NCBI RefSeq assembly: GCF_004684805.1
Contig: NZ_SRID01000011.1
Span: 1 to 45,247 of the forward strand
DNA from: Streptomyces palmae
GTDB lineage: Bacteria; Actinomycetota; Actinomycetes; Streptomycetales; Streptomycetaceae
Length of the DNA: 45,247 nucleotides
Direction of reading: 5' to 3'
The translations under genes were made by a program, and so were the position numbers. Positions 15,797-26,121 of this stretch are shown here, piece after piece. How positions within the stretch are numbered: the stretch's first letter is position 1; each line of letters begins with the position of its first letter. The notes beneath the pieces were generated by a model, which saw only the letters and a list, made by a program, of their open reading frames with translations, had not been told where the DNA came from and did not search any database.

Positions 15797-17285
15797 ATGT
15801 GCCGGGGCGGAGACCGCCCTCGACCGGGACCGCCTGCTGCCGCTGGGCGTGCACCCGGTCGTCCAGCGGGGCGGGCACGGTGGGCCTGCGGTAGCCGGCG
15901 ATCACCGGCTCCTCGGTGCGGCCGGTGAGGTACAGGTAGCCGTCGGCGTCCAGGTATCCGGTGTCGCCGGTGCCGCACCAGTCGCCGAACGCCTCCGCCT
16001 GCGGACCGGTCCCGTACCCGGCGCACATCACCGGGCCGCGCACCAGCACCTCCCCGCTGTCGGAGATCCGCACCTCGACGCCGGGCAGCGGCCTGCCGAC
16101 CGACCCGACCCGGCCCGCGTCCGGCGTGTTCAGCGAGACCAACCCGCCGGCCTCGCTCAGACCGTACGCCTCCCAGACCGGAACGCCCGCCCCCTGCCAG
16201 ACCCGTGCCATCCGCTCGCCCAGCGGCGCCCCGCCGGACACCGCCAGGCGTACCCGGCCGCCGAGCCCCGCGCGCAGCTCGCCCAGCGCCAGCCGGTTGA
16301 GCACGGCGCGCCGCAGCCGGAGGTTCAGCCCCGGTCTGCCGTGCTGCTGCGCCAGGTTGAACGCGGTCGCCAGCTGTCCCGCGGAGGCGAAGGAACGGGC
16401 CCGGCCCCGGGTCTGCGCGGAGATCCGGGCCGCCTCGTAGAGCCGCTCGAAGAGCTCGGGGGCGCCCAGGAGCAGGGTCGGGCGGACCTCCCGCAGAAGC
16501 TCCGGGAGCCGCTGGGGGTCGGGGCAGTAGCTGATCTCCACTCCGGCGGCCAGGCAGGCCAGCTGCGCCACGCGGCCGTACGCTCCGGCGAGCGGGAGCG
16601 AGAGCACGGTGCGCGCGGTGCCGTCCCGGTCGGCGAGCCGGTCCGGCGGGCCGAGCCGTGCGACCAGGCCCTGGACCTGGGCCAGCAGGCCGCCGTGGGT
16701 GAGCCGGCAGCACTTGGGCCGACCCCCGGTGCCCGCGGTGTACTGGAGGGCGGCCAGGCTCCCGGGCGCGGTGTCCGCCCGTCGGCCGGTCAGCTCCGGC
16801 TCCCGGACCGCCGCCCCGCGGGCGCCAAGCTCGGCGAAGGTGCCGTCGGTCAGCGGCCAGATGCGGGCCGGCGCGGTCAGTTGGGAGCGCAACGGCGCGG
16901 CGCGCTCCAGCAGGCCGGGCGCCTGGGCGAACAGCCCCACCACCGCGCACTCGTCCAGGATCCGTGCCAGCTCGGCCGGGGGCGCGGCGGGCGAGAGCGG
17001 TACCGCCACCGCGCCGGCGGCCAGGATCGCGAACTCCGCGACGAACCACTCGTAGCCGGTCGGCGCCAGCACCGCCACGCGGTCCCCGGGACGTACTCCC
17101 TCGGCGATCAGCCCCTTGGCGACACGCCGGACGTTCTCCTCGAACTCCCAGGTGGTGATGGGCGTGCCATCCTCCGGCGCGCGGACCAGCACCTGCCGTG
17201 GGGCCCGGGCGGAGACACCGGCCAGCAGGTCCAGCAGGGTTCTCTGCGGGGCGTCCAGCCGGGCGCCCGTGTCCGTCGCTGTCAT
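15795..17285 (-). CDS. AMP-dependent acyl-CoA synthetase-like protein, C-terminally truncated
   Basis: 496 residues resembling FadD15-type long-chain acyl-CoA ligases: an N-terminal AMP-binding domain with WEFEENVRRVAKGLIAEGV, GDRVAVLAPTGYEW, AVSGGAPLGERMAR, EAYGLSEAGG and GDTGYLDADGYLYLTGR. Two oddities are visible. The phosphate-binding loop is altered (YTAGTGGRPKCCRLTH instead of a YTSGTTGxPKG form). The protein also stops about 40 residues after the hinge, so the C-terminal subdomain with the catalytic Lys is missing. The start ATG has GGAGGAA upstream. It may be inactive, a decaying gene or a non-catalytic binding protein. It is divergent from qcrB. Confidence 0.8.
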   Translation of the reverse strand: MTATDTGARLDAPQRTLLDLLAGVSARAPRQVLVRAPEDGTPITTWEFEENVRRVAKGLIAEGVRPGDRVAVLAPTGYEWFVAEFAILAAGAVAVPLSPAAPPAELARILDECAVVGLFAQAPGLLERAAPLRSQLTAPARIWPLTDGTFAELGARGAAVREPELTGRRADTAPGSLAALQYTAGTGGRPKCCRLTHGGLLAQVQGLVARLGPPDRLADRDGTARTVLSLPLAGAYGRVAQLACLAAGVEISYCPDPQRLPELLREVRPTLLLGAPELFERLYEAARISAQTRGRARSFASAGQLATAFNLAQQHGRPGLNLRLRRAVLNRLALGELRAGLGGRVRLAVSGGAPLGERMARVWQGAGVPVWEAYGLSEAGGLVSLNTPDAGRVGSVGRPLPGVEVRISDSGEVLVRGPVMCAGYGTGPQAEAFGDWCGTGDTGYLDADGYLYLTGRTEEPVIAGYRRPTVPAPLDDRVHAQRQQAVPVEGGLRPGT

Positions 17286-17710
17286 GGTTCCTCCACCGAG
17301 AGGCCAGGGCTGGGGAGCGTGTGAGGCTGCCGGGGCGCCGGGGGTCACGCCCGGCGGTGCCGGAGAATATATGACGAAATGTATGCGGTCGGGCGCGCCG
17401 CGACGGGCGGGAAACGGGCCGACTCCCCAGGCCGCCGGGGATTTCACCCCCTGGGCCTAAGGTCTTCCGCGGGCCCCGGCGGGCTCGCCGATCCACGGCG
17501 CCACCGGACGGCCCGTCAGGCGCACTCGCCGCTCCCCGAGGCCGCCGAGCGCGGTGCGGCCCGACCGAGCCCACCCCGCGGCAGGCCGCCGGGTACCCCA
17601 TTCGGCGAATCCTCCGCCCGGCGCGGGTGGCGCACCGCGCCCTCGGTTACCCATAAGCCGCGGTGCGGAGCGGCAGCCGTACCCGAGGGATGCGACTGGG
17701 AGCGTGGTCC
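17286..17710. promoter_or_regulatory. Intergenic region between the ligase-like gene and qcrB
   Basis: A 425-base divergent gap. An A/T-rich island at 17366-17388 (ATATATGACGAAATGTAT core) stands out and probably holds the promoter of the ligase-like gene. No gene or clear operator is seen in the remainder; the qcrB promoter should lie in 17450-17700. Confidence 0.4.
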
Positions 17711-19357
17711 ATGCTGTTCGGCAAGCGAAAGGAGGCGCCCCGGGCGCGCGCCGGGCAACGGGCCACCGCGGGCTTCATCGCGCTCGACCGCCGGCTGCCG
17801 GCCGCCGAGGGCGGACGGGCGCTGCTCCGCAAGGCGTTCCCGGACCACTGGTCCTTCCTGCTCGGCGAGATGGCGCTGTACAGCTTTATGGTGCTGGTGC
17901 TGACCGGCCTGTACCTCACCCTGTTCTTCGACCCCAGCATGGCCACCGGGATCTACGACGGCGCCTACGCTCCCCTGCGCGGCCTGCGGATGTCCCAGGC
18001 GTACGCCACCACCCTGCACATCAGCTTCGAGGTCCGCGGCGGGCTGCTGGTCCGTCAGACGCACCACTGGGCGGCGCTGGTCTTCGTCGCCTCGATCCTG
18101 GTGCACATGCTCCGGATCTTCTTCACCGGAGCCTTCAGGAGGCCCCGGGAGGGCAACTGGGTCATCGGCGTGACCCTGCTGGCGCTCGCCATGCTGGAGG
18201 GCTTCTGCGGCTACTCCCTCCCCGACGACCTGCTCTCCGGCACCGGGATGCGCACCGCCAACACCATCGTGATGTCGATCCCGGTGGTCGGCACGGAACT
18301 CGGCTTCTTCCTGTGGGGCGGCTCCTACCCCGGGCACTCCATCCTCCCGCGGCTGTACATCATCCATGTGCTGTTCATCCCCGGGCTGCTGATCGCGCTG
18401 ATCACCGCCCATCTGGTGCTGGTCTTCTACCTCAAGCACACCCAGTGGCCCGGGCCGGGCAGGACCCAGCGCAACGTGGTGGGCCAGCCGATGTTCCCGC
18501 AGTTCGCCGCGAAGTCCACCGGCTGGTTCTGCCTGGTCTTCGGGGCGCTGACGCTGATGGGGGCGATCGCCCAGATCAACCCGGTCTGGAGCTACGGCCC
18601 CTACCGCACCGACCAGGTCTCCTCCGACGCCCAGCCCGACTGGTACGTGGGCTTCCTGGAAGGCGGACTGCGGATCATGCCGCCCTGGGAGAACACGGTG
18701 GCCGGCCACACCCTGATGTGGAACGTCCTGGTACCCACCGTCCTGCTGCCCGCGGCGCTGTTCCTGGCCCTGTACCTCTACCCCTTCCTCGAGCAGTGGG
18801 TGACCGGGGACCCGCGGGAGCACCATCTGTGCGACCGGCCCCGGGACCGGCCGGTCCGCACCGGCCTGGGAGTGGCCGGCATCGTCTTCTACGCGGTGCT
18901 GCTGATCGCCGGCGGCAACGACGTGATCGCCTACACCTTCCGAGTGTCGATCGAGACCCTCACCTGGATCCTGCGGGTGGCCGTACTCGCCGGCCCGCCG
19001 CTCGCCTTCATGATCACCAAACGGATCTGCCTGGCGATGCAGGCGCACGAGCGCCGGCTGCTGACCCAGGGCGAGGAGACCGGCATGGTCGCGCAGAGCC
19101 CCTACGGCCATCTGACCGAGGCCCACCGCCCCCTCGGCGCCCGGCACCGCGCCCGGCTGATCGGCCGAGAGGTGCCGGAGCCGCTGAGCCCGCCCGCCGA
19201 CGCCGGCCCGCTGACCCGCCGGCAGCGCCTGCGCACCGCGCTGAGCAGCTGGTACTACCGCGACCGGGTGGAGTTTCCGCGGCCCGCGGTCGACCGGCGG
19301 CCCGCGCCCCAGGACGCCGCGGAACCGACCGAACGGGCCGCGGACACCCAAGACTGA
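17711..19357 (+). CDS. qcrB: Cytochrome b subunit of the actinobacterial bc complex (QcrB), accessory copy
   Basis: 548 residues, a multi-pass cytochrome b that oxidises menaquinol and passes electrons to cytochrome c in the bc1-aa3 supercomplex. The heme-binding His pairs are visible in RQTHHW with ILVHMLR and in YIIHVLF with LITAHLVLV. The Qo-site PDWY motif is in QPDWYVGFLEGGLRIMPPWE. The C-terminal extension of actinobacterial QcrB is present. The ATG at 17711 has GGGAG about 8 bases upstream. The usual partners qcrC, qcrA, ctaC and ctaE are absent, so this is probably an extra copy; it faces ctaF/ctaD with a 2-base gap between stop codons. Confidence 0.93.
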   Translation: MLFGKRKEAPRARAGQRATAGFIALDRRLPAAEGGRALLRKAFPDHWSFLLGEMALYSFMVLVLTGLYLTLFFDPSMATGIYDGAYAPLRGLRMSQAYATTLHISFEVRGGLLVRQTHHWAALVFVASILVHMLRIFFTGAFRRPREGNWVIGVTLLALAMLEGFCGYSLPDDLLSGTGMRTANTIVMSIPVVGTELGFFLWGGSYPGHSILPRLYIIHVLFIPGLLIALITAHLVLVFYLKHTQWPGPGRTQRNVVGQPMFPQFAAKSTGWFCLVFGALTLMGAIAQINPVWSYGPYRTDQVSSDAQPDWYVGFLEGGLRIMPPWENTVAGHTLMWNVLVPTVLLPAALFLALYLYPFLEQWVTGDPREHHLCDRPRDRPVRTGLGVAGIVFYAVLLIAGGNDVIAYTFRVSIETLTWILRVAVLAGPPLAFMITKRICLAMQAHERRLLTQGEETGMVAQSPYGHLTEAHRPLGARHRARLIGREVPEPLSPPADAGPLTRRQRLRTALSSWYYRDRVEFPRPAVDRRPAPQDAAEPTERAADTQD

Positions 19358-19359
19358 TC

Positions 19360-19752
19360 TCAGCCCTCGTGCCCCAGGTACTGGAAGGCCAGCGCCAGCA
19401 CCCCGCACAGCAGGGGGACCAGCCCGATCAGGAACAACCACAGGCCGAAGACCACCCCCAGCGCGGTCAGCGCCGCACCCAGCGCGGTCGCCACCGGATA
19501 GGCACTGGACGGCGGGAAGAAGGCCAGCACCCCGCTGCGCTCCACGATGTCCGCCTCCTTGCGGTCCTCCGGGCGAAGACCCCGTTTGCGGTAGTTCACC
19601 AGGTAGAAGAAGCTCATCAGCGAGGACATCAGGGCGGCCACCGTCAGGGCCGCGGTACCGGCCGGCTCCGGGCCGGAGAACAGCGCGTACCCGATGTCGC
19701 TGATCACGAAGAACAGCGCGACACCCGCGAAGAGCGCGGCCTCCTGCTTCAT
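19360..19752 (-). CDS. ctaF: Cytochrome c oxidase subunit IV, actinobacterial type (CtaF)
   Basis: 130 residues with about four membrane helices in two hairpins and a conserved cytoplasmic loop ([17 protein letters not shown]) followed by [18 protein letters not shown], as in Streptomyces/Mycobacterium CtaF. Its ATG overlaps the ctaD stop (ATGA), so the two are translationally coupled. It is a structural subunit of the aa3 oxidase. Confidence 0.92.
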   Translation of the reverse strand: MKQEAALFAGVALFFVISDIGYALFSGPEPAGTAALTVAALMSSLMSFFYLVNYRKRGLRPEDRKEADIVERSGVLAFFPPSSAYPVATALGAALTALGVVFGLWLFLIGLVPLLCGVLALAFQYLGHEG

Positions 19753-21467
19753 GGGCGCCGCTCCTTCGGGGCACCGGAACGGGGACCGCCGGCGGTCAGG
19801 GACCGCTCCGGGTGCTCGGCCATCTCCGGATGGTGCAGCGCGAAGGCCGGCGAGTCGGAGCGGATCCGCGGGATCGCGGTGAAGTTGTGGCGCGGCGGGG
19901 GGCAGGAGGTGGCCCACTCCAGCGAGCGGCCGTACCCCCAGGGGTCGTCCACCTCGACCGGCGGCGCGTACCGGGCGGTGCGCCAGACGTTGTAGAGGAA
20001 CGGCAGGGTGGACAGCCCCAGCAGGAAGGCCCCGATGGAGGAGACGGTGTTGAGCGTGGTGAAGCCGTCGGAGACCAGGTAGTCGGCGTAGCGGCGCGGC
20101 ATGCCCTGCTGACCCAGCCAGTGCTGGACCAGGAAGGTGGTCTGGAAGCCGACGAACAGCAGCCAGAAGTGGATCTTCCCCAACCGCTCGTCCAGCATTC
20201 GGCCGGTCAGCTTCGGCCACCAGAAGTAGAAGCCGCCGAACATCGCGAAGACCACCGTGCCGAACAGCACGTAGTGCAGGTGCGCCACGATGAAGTAGCT
20301 GTCGGTGGTGTGGAAGTCCAGCGGCGGCGAGGCGATCAGCACCCCGCTCAGTCCGCCCAGCAGGAAGGTCACCATGAAGCCCACGGCCCACACCATCGGG
20401 GTCTCGAAGGACAGGCTGCCGCGCCACATGGTGCCGATCCAGTTGAAGAACTTCACCCCGGTGGGCACCGCGATCAGAAAGGACATCAGGGAGAAGAACG
20501 GCAGCAGGACCGCCCCGGTGGCGAACATGTGATGCGCCCAGACGACCGCGGACAGCATGGTGATGGCGATGGTGGCCCCGACCATCCCGGTGTAGCCGAA
20601 GACGGGTTTGCGGCTGAACACCGGGACGATCTCGGTGACCACCCCGAAGAAGGGCAGCGCCACGATGTAGACCTCGGGATGGCCGAAGAACCAGAACAGG
20701 TGCTGCCAGAGCAGCGCCCCGCCGTTGGCCGGATCGTAGATGCGCGCCCCGAACTTCCGGTCCGCCTCCAGCGCCAGCAGCGCCGCGGTCAGCACCGGGA
20801 AGGCCAGCAGCGCCAGGATCGAGGTGAACAGGATGTTCCAGGTGAAGATGGGCATCCGGAACATCGTCATCCCCGGGGCGCGCAGGCAGACGATGGTGGC
20901 CACGAAGTTCACCGAGCTCAGCGTGGTGCTGAGCCCGGAGAGCACCAGCCCCATGACCCACAGATCGCCACCGGCGCCGGGGGAGTACACCGCGCTGGTG
21001 AGCGGGGAGTACGCGAACCAGCCGAAGGCGGCGGCTCCGCCGGGCACCACCAGGCCGGAGACCACGATCAGCCCGCCGAACAGGTAGAGCCAGTAGGACA
21101 GGGCGTTCAGCCGGGGGAAGGCCACATCCGGGGCGCCGATCTGCAGCGGCATGATCGCGTTGGCGAACCCGGCGAACATCGGCGTCGCGAACAGCAGCAT
21201 CATGATCGTGCCGTGCAAGGTGAACATCTGGTCGTACTGCGCGTTCGAGAGCAGTTGGAGGCCCGGCCGGGCCAACTCGGCCCGCATCAGCATCGCCATC
21301 ACCCCGCCGAACAGGAAGACGGCGAAGGCGGTGACCAGATAGAGATTGCCCACGGTCTTGTGGTCGGTGGTGGTCAGCCATTCCCTGATCCGGACACCGG
21401 TCCGGTACCGGCGGTCCGGGTCCGGCTCGGCTCCCGGGTCCGGCCGCGCTCGGTCCAACTGCACCAT
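19749..21467 (-). CDS. ctaD: Cytochrome c oxidase subunit I (CtaD), accessory copy
   Basis: 572 residues with 12 membrane helices; the heme a/a3-CuB catalytic subunit that reduces O2 to water. All metal ligands are visible: TLHGTIMM (heme a), GHPEVYI (CuB His and cross-linked Tyr), WAHHMF (two CuB His) and VAHLHY (heme a3 and heme a). The K-channel Lys is in [12 protein letters not shown]. The ATG at 21467 has GAGGAG upstream. It is the first gene of a ctaD-ctaF pair lacking ctaC and ctaE, so its product would have to borrow partners from the housekeeping oxidase, or serve as a variant subunit. Confidence 0.94.
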   Translation of the reverse strand: MVQLDRARPDPGAEPDPDRRYRTGVRIREWLTTTDHKTVGNLYLVTAFAVFLFGGVMAMLMRAELARPGLQLLSNAQYDQMFTLHGTIMMLLFATPMFAGFANAIMPLQIGAPDVAFPRLNALSYWLYLFGGLIVVSGLVVPGGAAAFGWFAYSPLTSAVYSPGAGGDLWVMGLVLSGLSTTLSSVNFVATIVCLRAPGMTMFRMPIFTWNILFTSILALLAFPVLTAALLALEADRKFGARIYDPANGGALLWQHLFWFFGHPEVYIVALPFFGVVTEIVPVFSRKPVFGYTGMVGATIAITMLSAVVWAHHMFATGAVLLPFFSLMSFLIAVPTGVKFFNWIGTMWRGSLSFETPMVWAVGFMVTFLLGGLSGVLIASPPLDFHTTDSYFIVAHLHYVLFGTVVFAMFGGFYFWWPKLTGRMLDERLGKIHFWLLFVGFQTTFLVQHWLGQQGMPRRYADYLVSDGFTTLNTVSSIGAFLLGLSTLPFLYNVWRTARYAPPVEVDDPWGYGRSLEWATSCPPPRHNFTAIPRIRSDSPAFALHHPEMAEHPERSLTAGGPRSGAPKERRP

Positions 21468-21797
21468 CGGGTCTCCTCGGGCAGGCCCAACTGCGGGCGT
21501 GTGCTCTGTAGCCCTGTCGGCGCCGGGCCCAAACCGCCACTGCTCCGTTCGGCCCAACACGGTTCGGGGAGGCATGGCACGCCGCCGGGCTCACCGGAAG
21601 GCCGCACGGGCGGGCGGCGGTCCTCGCCGCCGGATGGCCCGCGACCGAGGTTCCCGTCGCCACCGGACCGTCCCCGGGCGGGCAGCCCCGACGGCCCGGC
21701 GCCCACCGGGCCGCGATCCGCCGCACGGCGGACGCCCCCGGCCCGGGCCGCGAGCCGCCCCGGCGTTCAGTGGCGAAGGGGCTGACCGGGCGGCCCT
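21468..21797 (-). other. Intergenic region upstream of ctaD
   Basis: This stretch holds the ctaD promoter region (nearest about 150 bases) and the 3' flank of the next minus-strand gene. Open frames here are unlike any protein I recognise and have no good ribosome sites. No repeats or operators were seen. Confidence 0.4.
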
Positions 21798-21823
21798 GCC
21801 CCGGCCCGACTGGTGGCCGGGGC
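21798..21823 (-). terminator. Terminator after the second ABC-F gene
   Basis: A 9-bp perfect stem GCCCCGGCC / GGCCGGGGC with an 8-base loop, extendable by GGCC/GGGCC flanks, 18 bases past the ABC-F stop. Confidence 0.6.
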
Positions 21824-21840
21824 GGGCCCGCCCCGCGGCG

Positions 21841-23475
<1,635 letters not shown>

Positions 23476-23601
23476 GGAAAAGACCTCGTACAAGGAGACG
23501 GGCGCCCGATCAGGGCTCTACCCAGAGGACGGAATCAGGGGACGACGAGATGACCGCCCCGATGCCCTCATGCACCAGCCGGCGGCCTGCCTACCCGGGG
23601 C

Positions 23602-23680
23602 TCACCCCGAGATGTCGTCTTCACCCACCACGTCGGAATCTCCTTGATCCGCTGCCAGATCCGCTCACGATACACCCTCC
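23602..23680 (-). promoter_or_regulatory. Leader of the ABC-F gene with two overlapping uORFs
   Basis: uORF A: GGAGGG (23675-23680), 6 bases, GTG 23668, giving MSGSGSGSRRFRRGG and a stop at 23621. uORF B: AAGGAG (23640-23645), 8 bases, GTG 23631, giving MVGEDDISG and a stop at 23602. Both have strong ribosome sites; B starts inside A. A contains RFR, the +X+ type motif known to stall ribosomes with macrolides. About 125 bases of foldable leader follow before the ABC-F ATG. A further palindrome (CATGGGC-N6-GCCCATG) lies at 23689-23708. Confidence 0.5.
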
Positions 23681-23748
23681 GCCCGCGCCATGGGCGGGGA
23701 AGCCCATGCCCGCTCCCTCGACCGGCGCGCTCGATGCCCCGTCTCGGG

Positions 23749-23786
23749 CCCGGACGGCCACCGGAGCGATGCGGTGGCCGTCCGGG
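23749..23786 (-). terminator. Terminator after the MFS exporter gene
   Basis: A perfect 15-bp stem (CCCGGACGGCCACCG and its complement) with an 8-base loop, 8 bases past the MFS stop. It insulates the ABC-F leader from upstream transcription. Confidence 0.8.
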
Positions 23787-23793
23787 ACGGGAC

Positions 23794-25122
23794 CTACGCG
23801 TCGCGAGAGGGGACGGCCTGCCGGACGACGAGGGCGGCGACCAGGCACACGGCGCCGGCGACCGCCATTCCGGACGCGGGGCCGAGGGCCGCCATCACCC
23901 CGGTGGCAGCGGCCAGGGTGACCGTCTCCAGGCTCATGCGCGCGGTGCTGAACAGCGCGGCGCCGGCGCCTCCGCGCTGGGCGGGCACATATCTGAGCGC
24001 CTGCCCGTCCGGAACGCCCTCGGTCAGCCCCAAGGACAGCCCGATCACCCCGGCCGCGGCGAACAGGGCGGCGCGGTCGCCGGTCACCTGGAGGACGGCC
24101 GCAGTGGCGGTGCAGGCGAACAGCGCGCAGGTCACCAGCTGCCGTGCCAGCCGACGTGCGAGCCGGGCGGCGAGGAGCGGCAGCACCGTCGAGGGAGCCG
24201 TGAGCAGCGCGAGCATGACCGCTGCCTCGCCCGGGCCCACACTCCGCAGCGAGCCCAGCCGGGGGAGCACCGTGAGGCCCACCACCAGCATCCCCATGAA
24301 GGCCCCGGTCGCCAGGGCGTACGCCCGGTAGGCGGGGATCCGCAGCAGGTCCATGGGGATCACGGGCTTGGACGCGCGCCGCTCCGCACGGATCAGGGCG
24401 GTGGCACTCACCGCCGCGGCGAGGATCAGCCCGCTCGGCGCCCACCACGGGACGCCCGCCCCGAAGCCCAGCCCGAACGCGGTCACCACGGCGGCGACGG
24501 TCAGCCCGAAGAGGACGGCGCCGGCCCGGTCGAAGTCCTCGGACGGCTCGGGGCCGCGCAGGCCCGGAAGCCCGAGGGTGGCCACGGCCGCGAGCGCGGC
24601 GACGGAGCCCGGTACGACGAAGACCAGGGGCCAGCCGCCGACCGCCATGAGGGCCTGGGCGACGACCGGCCCCAGCGCCAGACTGCTGCCCAGCACGGCG
24701 CCCGCGTAGCCGTACACCCGCCGCCGCTCCTCCGGCGGGTACACGGCGAGGACCATCGACGATCCACCGGCGGCGCACATCGCCGCGCCCACTCCGGCGA
24801 GCGTGCGCAGGGCCACCAGCGACACCAGGTCCGGGGCGAGCGCGGAGAGGATCCCGGTGGATGCCACCACGATGTTGCCGGCGGCGAAGAAGCGGGTGCG
24901 GGCGGAGCGGTCCGCGATCGCCCCGGCCAGCAGCAGGGCGGCGGCGAACAGCCCGTTGTAGGCGAGGACGATCCACGGACCCAGCACGCCCGGACCGGGC
25001 ACCTGCGCGGTCACCTCGGGGACGACCGCGGTGGCGCCGGTGATGGCGAGCGGGAACACCGCGTCGGATATCAGGGCGGCCACCAGGACACGCCGGCGTT
25101 GACGAACAGACAAGACGAACAA
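23794..25122 (-). CDS. MFS drug exporter
   Basis: About 442 residues, strongly hydrophobic, 12-14 membrane helices. MFS motif A-like GAIADRSARTRFF follows helix 2, and the antiporter motif C region is GSSLALGPVVAQALMAVGGW in helix 5, so it is a proton-drug antiporter of DHA type. No ATG gives a sensible N-terminus; TTG at 25122 is chosen because CCGGAG lies 7 bases upstream and the N-terminus (MFVLSVRQRRRVLV) fits. Upstream are a short uORF and alternative hairpins suggesting attenuation. The substrate is not predictable; the leader suggests a ribosome-targeting antibiotic. Confidence 0.85.
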   Translation of the reverse strand: MFVLSVRQRRRVLVAALISDAVFPLAITGATAVVPEVTAQVPGPGVLGPWIVLAYNGLFAAALLLAGAIADRSARTRFFAAGNIVVASTGILSALAPDLVSLVALRTLAGVGAAMCAAGGSSMVLAVYPPEERRRVYGYAGAVLGSSLALGPVVAQALMAVGGWPLVFVVPGSVAALAAVATLGLPGLRGPEPSEDFDRAGAVLFGLTVAAVVTAFGLGFGAGVPWWAPSGLILAAAVSATALIRAERRASKPVIPMDLLRIPAYRAYALATGAFMGMLVVGLTVLPRLGSLRSVGPGEAAVMLALLTAPSTVLPLLAARLARRLARQLVTCALFACTATAAVLQVTGDRAALFAAAGVIGLSLGLTEGVPDGQALRYVPAQRGGAGAALFSTARMSLETVTLAAATGVMAALGPASGMAVAGAVCLVAALVVRQAVPSRDA

Positions 25123-25162
25123 GAGTGTGCTCCGGAACAAAGGAATCCGAGCACCACGAGGG

Positions 25163-25232
25163 CGCTCCTGGCCGATGGTCAGGAGCGGCGGCGAGAACCG
25201 GGGGTGAGCGCCGCCGCTCTCAGCGGCGGCGC
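25163..25232 (-). promoter_or_regulatory. Candidate ribosome-mediated attenuator of the MFS gene
   Basis: Four segments can pair alternatively. 1:2 is an 11-bp stem (GCGCCGCCGCT at minus 25232-25222 with 25218-25208, 3-base loop) that contains the last codons and stop of the uORF. 2:3 is a 10-bp stem (25218-25209 with 25193-25184). 3:4 is an 8-bp stem CGCTCCTG/CAGGAGCG (25187-25180 with 25170-25163). 2:3 excludes both others, so a ribosome held on the uORF would free segment 2 and break 3:4. Confidence 0.6.
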
Positions 25233-25252
25233 ACCTTGTCTGTTTTCGGCAT
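25220..25252 (-). CDS. Leader peptide uORF MPKTDKVRRR
   Basis: A ten-codon ORF with ATG at 25252. It lacks a ribosome site, but TAGCCT (-10-like, 25259-25264) lies exactly six bases before the ATG, so translation from a leaderless transcript is likely. Its three CGC codons and stop lie in the first arm of the attenuator. KVR and RRR fit the basic-X-basic stalling pattern known for macrolides. Confidence 0.5.
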   Translation of the reverse strand: MPKTDKVRRR

Positions 25253-25265
25253 CGGCACAGGCTAA

Positions 25266-25356
25266 CAGCGGCCTCCAGCAGCGGCCTCCAGCAGCGGCCT
25301 CCGGCAGCGGCCTCCAGCAGGGGCCTCCGGCAGGGGCCTCCGGCAGGGGCCTCGGG
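25266..25356. repeat. 13-bp tandem repeats, 7 copies
   Basis: The unit is CAGCRGSGGCCTC-like (minus strand GGAGGCCGCTGCT) with exact 13-base spacing of the CCT core at 25272, 25285, 25298, 25311, 25324, 25337 and 25350. The array directly abuts the candidate -10 of the MFS leader, occupying the -35 and upstream positions. The rest of the 25123-25614 gap holds the attenuator and the region upstream of the DinB gene. Confidence 0.85.
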
Positions 25357-25614
25357 CGCCGGAAGCCGGCCCCCGGGGGATTCCTCGGGCGGGCGGTGGC
25401 AGGGCCGGTACCGGCTCCCGGGTGCCGAAACGGCCGCGAGCACCCCGGGAAGCGGAACCCGGCGTGCGGCCCCGCACCACCGGGTGGGGCGGGGCCGGTC
25501 CCCACCGCTGACGTACGCTCGGGGCCGCACGGGGCCGGTCCGCCCGAGGACCGGCCGAACTCCGTGTGCCGGGGCCTGAGTCCGGGTCCGGGGACGACGT
25601 CGAAGGGACCCCAG

Positions 25615-26121
25615 GTGACCACCGAACGCATCGCGCCGCCCCTGCTCGCGGGAGAGCGCGAGACGCTGCGCGCCTTCCTGGACTTCCACCGGGCCACCCT
25701 CGCCATGAAGTGCGAGGGACTCGACGACGAGCAACTGCGCCGCCAGTCCATGCCCCCCTCGACGCTCTCCCTGCTCGGACTGGTGCGCCACATGGCCGAG
25801 GTGGAGCGGACCTGGTTCCGCAGAGTGATCAACGGCGAGGACATCCCGCTGGTCTGGTCGGCCGAGGGCGACTTCCAGGCGGCCTACGACGCCGACGGAG
25901 CCTCCCGTACCGAGGCATTCGACGCCTGGCGGACCGAGGTCGAGCACGCGCGCCGGATCGAGGCGGCGGCCGAGTCGCTGGAGGTGACCGGCTACCAGCC
26001 GCGCTGGGGCGAGACGGTCTCACTCCGGTTGGTGATGCACCATCTGATCCACGAGTACGCCCGGCACAACGGGCACGCCGACTTGCTGCGCGAGGGCGTG
26101 GACGGGACCGTCGGGGCCTGA
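25615..26121 (+). CDS. DinB/DUF664-family metalloprotein
   Basis: 168 residues, four-helix-bundle DinB superfamily (DUF664 / mycothiol-dependent transferase-like). Putative metal ligands are His in LGLVRHMAEVERTWF (about 58) and the pair in VMHHLIHEYARHNGHADLLRE (about 142-146). The opening ERETLRAFLDFHRATLAMKCEGL matches the family. GTG 25615 has GAAGGG about 7 bases upstream. Members are often thiol-S-transferases in mycothiol-using actinobacteria; the exact substrate is unknown. Confidence 0.87.
   Translation: MTTERIAPPLLAGERETLRAFLDFHRATLAMKCEGLDDEQLRRQSMPPSTLSLLGLVRHMAEVERTWFRRVINGEDIPLVWSAEGDFQAAYDADGASRTEAFDAWRTEVEHARRIEAAAESLEVTGYQPRWGETVSLRLVMHHLIHEYARHNGHADLLREGVDGTVGA

Noticed and set aside
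17361..17903. Plus-strand ORFs in the qcrB upstream region
   Set aside because: No good start, Arg/Pro-rich composition and overlap with qcrB in another frame.
17516..19774. 752-codon minus-strand frame opposite qcrB
   Set aside because: QcrB has complete heme and Qo motifs on the plus strand; the opposite frame is Gly/Gln/Val-rich and unlike any protein.
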